A stretch of DNA of 5,311 nucleotides, from the NCBI GenBank assembly GCA_964556885.1, contig CAZKYP010000229.1:1-5311 (forward strand). The letters are read 5' to 3'. Positions 1 through 5,311 of this stretch are shown piece by piece. Under the pieces are notes generated by a model that saw only the letters and a program-made list of their open reading frames with translations, ran no database searches and had not been told where the DNA came from. Position 1 is the first letter of the stretch. Every line of letters starts with the position of its first letter. Source of the stretch: CAZKYP01 sp964556885 (lineage in GTDB: Bacteria > Planctomycetota > Phycisphaerae > Sedimentisphaerales > Anaerobacaceae). A program made the position numbers and the translations under genes.

Positions 1-102
1 AATTAATCATTGACTTTCATCGCCTCCGGGGGTAGGAATATTGTAGTTTCGGTACGGGCCAAAGAAATAAGGTTTCATTTTTAAGAAAGTGCAGGTGGAA
101 AG
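1..102. other. Leader region upstream of GH9 gene, no gene seen
   Basis: All three forward frames hit a stop within the first 35 bases (TAA at 4-6, TGA at 11-13, TAG at 33-35), so at most the last few codons of an upstream gene could lie here. I see no convincing promoter. TTGACT at 10-15 resembles a -35 box, but the hexamers 17-18 bp downstream match TATAAT at only three of six positions. The GH9 gene could therefore be the first gene of a unit or a later member of an operon that begins outside the window. No terminator hairpin was recognised. Confidence 0.5.
93..99 (+). promoter_or_regulatory. Ribosome binding site of the GH9 gene
   Basis: AGGTGGA is a Shine-Dalgarno-like sequence just upstream of the ATG at 103; counted from the AGG core the spacing is 7 bases. 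An in-frame TAA at 82-84 with no alternative start codon after it makes ATG 103 the earliest possible start in this frame. Confidence 0.6.
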
Positions 103-1821
103 ATGAAAACATTTCAAATGACTGTCTCGGTCCTTTTGCTGTCGATTATAGTCCCGGCTTACGGCGCCGACTCCGATATCCGGCTCAATTCCATCGGCTT
201 TCTGCCGGATATGCCGAAAAAGGCCACCATTATCATCGACAAGTCTTCCAGTTCACTTATCCTGACCCAAATCGGGCTGCGATTCACCATCAAAAATGCC
301 TCCGACAATTCCACGGTCTACTCCGGCTCCGCGACCGGACCGATACATCAGCAGGACGTCAACGAGGATGCATGGACGGCTGATTTTTCCAAGCTAAACG
401 AAAAAGGTAAATTCCATCTGGAGGCGCCGGGCGTAGGCCGCTCCATTGATTTCGAAATCGGTGATACGGTCTACAACTTCCCGTTCTACACCGTCATGCG
501 CGGCTTTTACCTGTGGCGCTGCGGCGTAGCAGTCGACGGCACGCATAACGGCATTAAATACTCTCACGCACCATGTCACCTGCAGGACGCATACCAGAAC
601 TACATCGGCTTCGGCTCGACCGTAAGGGACGGCACCGGCGGCTGGCACGATGCGGGCGACTACGGCAAATACACCGTCAACGCCGGCATCACGCTGGCCT
701 GCATGTTCATGGCGTGGGACCATTTCCAGGACAAACTAAAGGACGTCCGCCTCGACATACCCGAGACCGCGCCGGGCTGGCCCGATTTTCTCAAAGAGCT
801 AAAGTGGGAGACGGACTGGCTGCTCAAAATGCAGTACCCGGACGGCTCGGGCAAGGTCTCGCACAAGCTGACGCGCGTGAACTTCTCCGGCTTCGTGATG
901 CCGGAAACGGACACGGAAAAAAGATACTTCACGGACTGGGGTACGTCGGCGACGGCCGACTTCGTCGCAACGATGGCGATGGCGGCGCGGTACTTCAAAC
1001 CGTACGATGCGGCTTATGCGCAAAAGTGCCTCGACGCCGCAATAAATAGCTACAAATTCCTGAAAGAAAATCCGGAATATAAAAGATTCGAGCAGGGTGA
1101 CTTCCAGACCGGCGGTTACCAGACAGAGGATTCCGACGACCGGCTTTGGGCCGCGGCGGAAATGTGGGAAACAACCGGCGAGGCCGAATATCTACAAGAT
1201 TTCGAGGCACGGGCCGCCGCGGCAGCAGCAGTCACTACCTCCAGAAGACGAGGCCGCGCACCGGAAGCAACAGGTAAAATCGACGAGGACTGGGACTGGG
1301 GCAACGTGCGAAATCTCGGCATGTTCACGTATATCCTGTCCAAAAGAGAGGGCAAAAATCCAGAGCTTGTGCAGGCGATTAAGCATGACTTGATAACGAC
1401 CGCCGACAACCTTGCCAAGCGGGCCAGGCAGGACATCTACGGCAGGCCGATGCTGCGGTATTACTGGGGCTGTAACGGAACGGTCGCACGGCAGGTGATG
1501 AACCTGCAGATTGCGAACATGGTCGCTCCGAATCCGGAGTATGTCAATGCGGCCGCGGACGCCGTCGCGCACATTTTCGGCAGGAACCATTACAACCGCT
1601 CATACGTCACGGGCCTGGGGTACAAACCGCCGATGAACCCGCATGACAGGCGTTCCGGCGCCGATGGCATTGTTGATCCGTGGCCGGGCTACCTCGTCGG
1701 CGGCGGGCTTAACGCCGCGAACTGGAACGACATTCAGGATGACTACCGCACCAACGAAATCGCCGTCAACTGGCAGGCGGCTTTGGTCTATGCCCTCGCA
1801 GGTTTCACCAATCCACAATAA
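103..1821 (+). CDS. Secreted glycoside hydrolase family 9 (endoglucanase/cellulase-like)
   Basis: This 572-residue protein is a family 9 glycoside hydrolase, an inverting enzyme family that mostly cuts beta-1,4-glucan chains. Residues 1-21 form a Sec signal peptide with a hydrophobic core (VLLLSIIV) and a likely cut after AYG, so it acts outside the cytoplasm. Residues about 24-118 match the N-terminal Ig-like domain of CelD-type GH9 enzymes (RLNSIGFLPDMPKKA, then a closing FEIGD). The (alpha/alpha)6 catalytic domain covers about 125-570. Visible active-site elements are GGWHDAGDYGKY with D183 and the presumed base D186, the substrate-binding H514-D-R516 segment after NRSYVTG, and the presumed acid E552 in TNEIAVNW. 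The common PHHR form is PHDR here, but the His and Arg remain. No CBM, dockerin or anchoring domain is present. Residues about 371-390 are a low-complexity Ala/Arg patch that may reflect paired frameshifts. Family assignment is firm; exact substrate (cellulose, mixed-linkage glucan, xyloglucan, oligosaccharides) is not determined. It is followed 17 bp downstream by a GH2 gene. Confidence 0.93.
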   Translation: MKTFQMTVSVLLLSIIVPAYGADSDIRLNSIGFLPDMPKKATIIIDKSSSSLILTQIGLRFTIKNASDNSTVYSGSATGPIHQQDVNEDAWTADFSKLNEKGKFHLEAPGVGRSIDFEIGDTVYNFPFYTVMRGFYLWRCGVAVDGTHNGIKYSHAPCHLQDAYQNYIGFGSTVRDGTGGWHDAGDYGKYTVNAGITLACMFMAWDHFQDKLKDVRLDIPETAPGWPDFLKELKWETDWLLKMQYPDGSGKVSHKLTRVNFSGFVMPETDTEKRYFTDWGTSATADFVATMAMAARYFKPYDAAYAQKCLDAAINSYKFLKENPEYKRFEQGDFQTGGYQTEDSDDRLWAAAEMWETTGEAEYLQDFEARAAAAAAVTTSRRRGRAPEATGKIDEDWDWGNVRNLGMFTYILSKREGKNPELVQAIKHDLITTADNLAKRARQDIYGRPMLRYYWGCNGTVARQVMNLQIANMVAPNPEYVNAAADAVAHIFGRNHYNRSYVTGLGYKPPMNPHDRRSGADGIVDPWPGYLVGGGLNAANWNDIQDDYRTNEIAVNWQAALVYALAGFTNPQ

Positions 1822-1823
1822 GC

Positions 1824-1830
1824 AAGAGGA
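1824..1830 (+). promoter_or_regulatory. Ribosome binding site of the GH2 gene
   Basis: AAGAGGA lies in the short gap between the GH9 stop codon (TAA at 1819-1821) and the ATG at 1839, with 8 bases of spacing. It supports ATG 1839 over the second in-frame ATG at 1848 and supports translation of GH2 from a shared message. Confidence 0.7.
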
Positions 1831-1838
1831 TTACAAAA

Positions 1839-4226
1839 ATGAAAAAAATGATTTGCCTTATCATCCTTGTCATGGCCGTGACATCATGGGCCGCAGAATT
1901 CGTGGATTTCGATTTCGACTGGCGATTCAGTAAAGGCAATTTTGCCAACGCCATGATACCGGAATTCGACGACTCCGGCTGGAGAAATCTCAACCTGCCG
2001 CACGACTGGAGCGTCGAAGGACCCTTCGGCCCCGAATACGGCAGCGGCAACGGCTACGCGCCCGGCGGCGTCGGATGGTACCGCAAGCATTTCACGCTCG
2101 ACGCAAAGTACAAAGACAAGCTCGTCGCAATTGAGTTCGACGGCGTCTACAACAATTCGCAGGTCTGGATTAACGGCCAGCTCCTGGGCACCCGGCCGTA
2201 CGGGTACATCAGTTTCCAGTATGACATGACGGGCTATCTGAACTTCGGCCCCGAGCAGAACGTCATCGCGGTCCGCGTCGACCATTCCAAATTCGCCGAC
2301 TCGCGATGGTACACCGGCTCCGGCATCTATCGCCACGTCCGCCTGAGAATTTCAGACAAGCTGCACATCGGCCACTGGGGCACCTTTGTCACCACCCCGG
2401 AGATAAATGATGAGGCAGCGATGGTGAACATCGAAACCACAATCAAAAACGCCTCCGACCAATCCAAAGACCTCACACTCGAATCGGCAATTGTCACCGC
2501 CGCCGGACGCGAGCTGGCCGCCCGGAATACTTCACTGTCTCTGGATGCGCAAAGCGAGCAGACCATCACGCAGGAAATAAAAATCGCCAATCCGCAGCTC
2601 TGGTCGCTTGAAACGCCAACGCTTTACACACTAAAAAGCCGCCTGAAAACCGATGCAGCAACAGTCGACGAAACAACCACGCCGTTCGGCATTCGCACGC
2701 TCCGGTTCGATCCCGACGAGGGCTTTTTCCTCAACGGCAAATCGACAAAAATCAAAGGTGTCTGCATCCATCACGACGCCGGCTGCCTCGGCGCCGCCGT
2801 ACCGGAAAAAGTGCTCGAACGCCGCCTGCGAATCCTCAAAAACCTCGGCACCAACGCCATCCGCACGAGCCACAACCCGCCGGCCCCGGAACTGCTCGAT
2901 ATGTGCGACCGGCTCGGCCTGCTGGTCAAGGATGAGGCATTCGACGAATTCACGCCGCCCAAGAACAAATGGGTCAGCGGCTGGAACATCGGCCAGCCCA
3001 GCCGCTTCGGATACGGCGAAGTCTTCACCGAATGGTCCGTCATCGACATGCAGGACATGGTCCGCCGCGACCGCAACCACCCGTGCGTCTTCATGTGGAG
3101 CATCGGCAACGAAATTGACTACGCGAACGACCCGTTCTCACACCCCGTCCTCGGCGACGAATACCGCCCAACGAATCCGCCGGCGGAAAATCTCGTCAAG
3201 TACGCCAGGCCGCTCATAGAAGCAACTAAAAAGCTCGACACCTCGCGTCCCGTCACTGCCGCACTGGCCAACATCAGAATGTCGAACGCCGTCGGCCTGC
3301 CGCAACTGCTCGACATCGTCGGCTACAATTATCAGGAAGCGGATTATGCCGCCGACCACAAAACCTACCCCGCCCGCTTTATCTTCGGCAGCGAAAACAA
3401 ACACCCGTACGACGCGTGGGCCGCAGTACGCGATAACGAATACGTCGCCGGCCAGTTCCTCTGGACCGGAATCGACTACCTCGGCGAGGCCAATCGCTGG
3501 CCGAACAGGGCAAACGGTTTCGGTATGCTCGATTTGTGCGGCTTCAAAAAGCCGCTCGCATGGTTCCGACAGAGCCTCTGGTCCGACAAGCCGATGGTTT
3601 ATATCTGCGTCTCGCCCTCCCGCGACTCCGGCAGGTCCCGCCGCTTCCGCACCCGCACAGAAGAGCACTGGAACTGGCCCGTCGGCCAGAATGTCACTGT
3701 AATATGCTATACGAATTGTCCCGATGTGTCCCTGATGCTCAATAATAAATTCATCGGCGCTAAAAAGCTCTCCGACGCCGAACTGGGTGTTCTGAGCTGG
3801 GATATTCCATACGAGCATGGAACGCTGACGGCCACCGGCCGCAACAGCAGCGGTGACGCTCTCTGCACGTACACCCTTCAGACGGCGGGTGTTGCAAGCA
3901 AGATTGTATTATCACCGGATGTGACTAAATTGCGGGCCGATGGAAAGGACATCTGCCATTTGACGTTCGAAATTACCGACGACCGCGGCGTGCGCGTGCC
4001 GGACGCCCAAAACGAGCTGACCTTCGCGGTGGAAGGCCCTGCGTCTATAATCGGCATCGAAAACGGCGACCTCAGCAGCACAGATGACCCCAAAGACTCC
4101 GTGCACAAAGCCTACAACGGCCGCGGCCTGACAATCATCCAGTCCAAAACCTCCCCCGGTCGCATAACAATAACCGCTGCATCCCCTAAACTCGATTCCG
4201 CAACAATCACCCTGACCAGCCAATAA
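1839..4226 (+). CDS. Secreted glycoside hydrolase family 2, beta-galactosidase type with DUF4982 and C-terminal Ig-like domain
   Basis: This 795-residue protein is a retaining family 2 glycoside hydrolase. Residues 1-18 are a Sec signal peptide (cut probably after SWA; no lipobox at the cut site). About 20-180 is the jelly-roll sugar-binding domain (LPHDWSVEGPF, GVGWYRKHF, WYTGSGIYRHVRL). About 183-285 is the Ig-like sandwich and 290-585 the TIM barrel. The barrel carries GVCIHHD (307-313), NAIRTSHNPP (339-348), the acid/base E425 in WSIGNE and the likely nucleophile E519 in FIFGSEN, followed by GQFLWTGIDYLGEA. About 608-675 matches DUF4982 (CYTNCPDVSLMLNNKFIG) and 685-793 a GH2 C-terminal Ig-like domain (SKIVLSPDVTKLRADG). 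A short Arg-rich linker (595-606) joins the barrel to DUF4982. Length fits this subfamily and no catalytic residue is missing. Beta-galactosidase is the likeliest activity; related GH2 members cleave beta-glucuronides, beta-mannosides or other beta-glycosides, so specificity is uncertain. It is probably co-transcribed with the GH9 gene. No strong intrinsic terminator was seen after its stop. Confidence 0.93.
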   Translation: MKKMICLIILVMAVTSWAAEFVDFDFDWRFSKGNFANAMIPEFDDSGWRNLNLPHDWSVEGPFGPEYGSGNGYAPGGVGWYRKHFTLDAKYKDKLVAIEFDGVYNNSQVWINGQLLGTRPYGYISFQYDMTGYLNFGPEQNVIAVRVDHSKFADSRWYTGSGIYRHVRLRISDKLHIGHWGTFVTTPEINDEAAMVNIETTIKNASDQSKDLTLESAIVTAAGRELAARNTSLSLDAQSEQTITQEIKIANPQLWSLETPTLYTLKSRLKTDAATVDETTTPFGIRTLRFDPDEGFFLNGKSTKIKGVCIHHDAGCLGAAVPEKVLERRLRILKNLGTNAIRTSHNPPAPELLDMCDRLGLLVKDEAFDEFTPPKNKWVSGWNIGQPSRFGYGEVFTEWSVIDMQDMVRRDRNHPCVFMWSIGNEIDYANDPFSHPVLGDEYRPTNPPAENLVKYARPLIEATKKLDTSRPVTAALANIRMSNAVGLPQLLDIVGYNYQEADYAADHKTYPARFIFGSENKHPYDAWAAVRDNEYVAGQFLWTGIDYLGEANRWPNRANGFGMLDLCGFKKPLAWFRQSLWSDKPMVYICVSPSRDSGRSRRFRTRTEEHWNWPVGQNVTVICYTNCPDVSLMLNNKFIGAKKLSDAELGVLSWDIPYEHGTLTATGRNSSGDALCTYTLQTAGVASKIVLSPDVTKLRADGKDICHLTFEITDDRGVRVPDAQNELTFAVEGPASIIGIENGDLSSTDDPKDSVHKAYNGRGLTIIQSKTSPGRITITAASPKLDSATITLTSQ

Positions 4227-4255
4227 TATCATAGATTCCTATTATGAGTATCCAC

Positions 4256-4261
4256 AAAAAA
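4256..4261 (-). terminator. T-run directly after tRNA-Gly, possible termination site
   Basis: On the minus strand the tRNA acceptor stem and its discriminator T (4262) are followed at once by six further Ts, so seven consecutive Ts end the gene. No separate GC-rich hairpin precedes the run. Termination would have to use the tRNA's own structure, or the run may simply be a processing trailer. Between 4227 and 4255 only a weak, bulged, AT-rich inverted repeat is visible (TCATAG paired with CTATTATGA). Confidence 0.3.
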
Positions 4262-4332
4262 AGCGGGTGATGGGAATCGAACCCACATAGCCGGCTTGGA
4301 AGGCCGGTGCATTGCCATTATGCTACACCCGC
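4262..4332 (-). tRNA. trnG: tRNA-Gly (anticodon UCC)
   Basis: The minus strand folds into a full cloverleaf of 71 bases. The acceptor stem is GCGGGTG with CACCCGC. The D arm has a 4-bp stem (GCAT/ATGC) and a 7-base loop. The anticodon stem is CCGGC/GCCGG with loop CTTCCAA. A 4-base variable loop follows, then the T arm (GTGGG, loop TTCGATT, CCCAT, with one G-T pair). The anticodon TCC is encoded by GGA at 4298-4300 on the plus strand and reads GGA and probably other GGN codons. The discriminator is U, as expected for bacterial glycine tRNA. CCA is not encoded, so it must be added after transcription. The gene is convergent with the GH9-GH2 unit and divergent from proA. Confidence 0.96.
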
Positions 4333-4348
4333 TTGAAATTTGTTGCTA

Positions 4349-4377
4349 TTGATTATTAAAGAGCAATCACATATAAT
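4349..4377 (+). promoter_or_regulatory. Predicted sigma70-type promoter of proA
   Basis: TTGATT (4349-4354) and a perfect TATAAT (4372-4377) are separated by exactly 17 bp. Transcription would start near 4384, leaving a leader of about 60 bases before the proA ATG at 4443. The match was judged by eye against the general bacterial housekeeping consensus; the AT-rich spacer raises the chance of a coincidental match. Confidence 0.55.
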
Positions 4378-4390
4378 TCGATATTATAGT

Positions 4391-4419
4391 ATTAAAATAG
4401 GAGCAAGCAAAAAAGTCAA
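4391..4419 (-). promoter_or_regulatory. Predicted sigma70-type promoter of tRNA-Gly
   Basis: On the minus strand TTGACT (4414-4419) and TTTAAT (4391-4396) are separated by 17 bp; each hexamer matches the consensus at five of six positions. Transcription would start near 4384 and run leftward about 50 bases to the tRNA 5' end at 4332. A second candidate overlaps it: TTTGCT (4406-4411), 17 bp, then a perfect TATAAT (4383-4388). Which one is used cannot be told from sequence. Confidence 0.5.
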
Positions 4420-4438
4420 CAGGAAATAAGCAGGAAAT
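4420..4438 (+). repeat. Short direct repeat CAGGAAAT containing the proA ribosome binding site
   Basis: CAGGAAAT occurs at 4420-4427 and again at 4431-4438, an 11-base period. Only the second copy is correctly spaced for translation from ATG 4443. The first overlaps the predicted tRNA -35 region by position (4414-4419 is adjacent). It may be chance or a small tandem duplication. Confidence 0.4.
4432..4437 (+). promoter_or_regulatory. Ribosome binding site of proA
   Basis: AGGAAA precedes ATG 4443 with about 7 bases between the AGGA core and the start codon, which supports this start. Confidence 0.65.
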
Positions 4439-4442
4439 CACA

Positions 4443-5311
4443 ATGAAAATAACTGAAACAGCCGCAGCCGCCAAAGCCGCCTCCATCCACCTCGCAGCGG
4501 CCCCAACCGCCCTCAAGAACGACGCACTTGCCGCAATCGCCCGCGCCCTTGCCGCCCGCAGCGATGAAATCATCGCGGCCAACCAAGCCGATCTTGCCGC
4601 CGCCGAAAAGGCCCGCCTGGCCGCACCGCTGCTCAAGCGCCTCAAGTTCGACCAGTCCAAACTCGACCAGACCATCGCCGGCATCGAGATCCTGATAAAT
4701 CTGCCCGACCCCGTCGGCCAAACGCTTTCCGCTACCGAGCTCGACACCGGCCTGGAGCTGTACAAAGTCACCTGCCCCATCGGCGTCATCGGCGTAGTCT
4801 TCGAGTCCCGCCCCGACGCCCTCGTGCAAATCTCCACGCTCTGTCTGAAAAGCGGCAACGCCGCCCTATTGAAAGGCGGCAGCGAAGCGGCCAATACCAA
4901 CCGCATCCTCACCGAGACAATCGCCGCCGCAGGCGAAAAGGCCGGACTTCCCGCCGGCTGGATCAACCTGTTAGAGACCCGCCAGGACGTCGCCGAGATG
5001 CTCGCCCTCGACGAATACATCGACCTTGTCATCCCCCGCGGCTCCAACGAGTTCGTCCGCTACATCATGAACAACACCAACATCCCCGTCCTCGGCCACG
5101 CCGACGGTATATGTCACGTTTACGTCGCCGCCGACGCCGATTTGGACATGGCTGCGGCCATCGCCGTCGATTCCAAGTGCCAGTACGTCGCCGTCTGCAA
5201 CGCCGCCGAGACGCTGCTTGTCGATAGTGACATCGCCGAGGCGTTCCTGCCCAAAGCAAAGGCAGCACTCGAAGCGGCCGGCTGCCGGCTCCGCGGCTGC
5301 GAAAGGACCGC
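4443..5311 (+). CDS. proA: Gamma-glutamyl phosphate reductase (ProA), 3' end outside window
   Basis: ProA reduces gamma-glutamyl phosphate with NADPH to glutamate-5-semialdehyde, the second step of proline synthesis from glutamate, in the cytoplasm. The reading frame is open from ATG 4443 to the window edge, 289 codons of an expected length of roughly 410-430. Recognisable segments are CPIGVIGVVFESRPDALVQI (111-130), LCLKSGNAALLKGGSEA (133-149, cofactor-binding region of the aldehyde dehydrogenase fold), LVIPRGSNEFVRYI (195-208), IPVLGHADGICHVYV (214-228) and VCNAAETLLV (251-260), whose C252 is the expected catalytic cysteine. The protein starts without a signal peptide and is very Ala-rich near its N-terminus. 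GCC dominates the alanine codons, a stronger bias than in the two hydrolase genes. The kinase partner ProB is not in this window. Identification is firm; only the C-terminal part is unseen. Confidence 0.95.
   Translation, partial: MKITETAAAAKAASIHLAAAPTALKNDALAAIARALAARSDEIIAANQADLAAAEKARLAAPLLKRLKFDQSKLDQTIAGIEILINLPDPVGQTLSATELDTGLELYKVTCPIGVIGVVFESRPDALVQISTLCLKSGNAALLKGGSEAANTNRILTETIAAAGEKAGLPAGWINLLETRQDVAEMLALDEYIDLVIPRGSNEFVRYIMNNTNIPVLGHADGICHVYVAADADLDMAAAIAVDSKCQYVAVCNAAETLLVDSDIAEAFLPKAKAALEAAGCRLRGCERT

Noticed and set aside
3..35. Possible last ten codons (LIIDFHRLRG) of an upstream gene ending at TAG 33-35.
   Set aside because: Too short to judge; no recognisable motif, and the other frames also stop here.
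7..78. Minus-strand 23-codon reading frame starting MKPYFFGPYRNYN and ending at a TGA near the left edge.
   Set aside because: It has a plausible-looking composition, but no Shine-Dalgarno precedes its ATG, the frame only extends back antisense to GH9, and no family was recognised.
1639..1660. PHDR in place of PHHR in GH9 as a possible loss of function.
   Set aside because: The His and Arg of the H-x-R pair (H514, R516) are kept, as are D183, D186 and E552, so the change alone does not suggest an inactive enzyme.
2653..3219. Plus-strand alternate frame of 188 codons inside the GH2 gene.
   Set aside because: Ser/Arg/Thr/Pro-rich out-of-frame translation typical of a shadow; the GH2 frame here contains the catalytic motifs.
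3138..3818. Long minus-strand open frame of 226 codons antisense to the GH2 gene.
   Set aside because: It lies entirely within a well-supported GH2 barrel and DUF4982 coding region, has no recognisable family, and arises from high-GC codon bias.
4262..4332. tRNA gene as an integration site for a mobile element.
   Set aside because: No integrase, no direct repeat of the tRNA 3' end and no island-like gene content appear in the window.
4367..5047. Long minus-strand open frame of 226 codons antisense to proA.
   Set aside because: It is a shadow of the GCC-rich proA gene: Ala/Ser/Arg-rich composition, no domain, and proA itself has unmistakable motifs on the plus strand.

Overview
The window looks like a bacterial chromosome segment of ordinary metabolic content: two secreted glycoside hydrolases in tandem, a glycine tRNA on the opposite strand, and the start of a proline-biosynthesis gene that runs off the right edge. 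The organism cannot be named from this alone. Coding DNA is GC-rich with a strong C/G preference at third positions, while the non-coding gaps are AT-rich. The GH2 enzyme has the DUF4982 plus C-terminal Ig-like layout common in Planctomycetota, Bacteroidota and related polysaccharide degraders. ProA carries the 'GHADGICHVYV' form of its signature, also seen in plant P5CS-type enzymes. My best guess is a polysaccharide-degrading planctomycete or other PVC-group bacterium, with low to moderate confidence.

Layout: 1-102 is a short leader with no supportable gene. 103-1821 (+) encodes a secreted family 9 glycoside hydrolase with an N-terminal Ig-like domain. After 17 bp, 1839-4226 (+) encodes a secreted family 2 glycoside hydrolase of the beta-galactosidase type. 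4262-4332 (-) is tRNA-Gly(UCC), convergent with the GH pair. 4333-4442 is an AT-rich spacer in which a promoter for proA (+) and a promoter for the tRNA (-) appear to face each other. 4443-5311 (+) is the first 289 codons of proA (gamma-glutamyl phosphate reductase), cut by the window edge.

How the genes work together: GH9 and GH2 are very probably co-transcribed (17-bp gap, own Shine-Dalgarno) and both are exported. A backbone-cutting beta-1,4-glucanase plus a debranching or exo-acting beta-galactosidase-like enzyme would suit a substituted beta-glucan such as xyloglucan; this substrate assignment is inference. tRNA-Gly and proA are housekeeping genes unrelated to the hydrolases.

I found no mobile element, CRISPR array, toxin-antitoxin, defence locus or other clearly undescribed system. 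The points most worth a second look are a patch in GH9 that may hide paired compensating frameshifts, the face-to-face promoter arrangement between tRNA-Gly and proA, and the compact GH9-GH2 pair.
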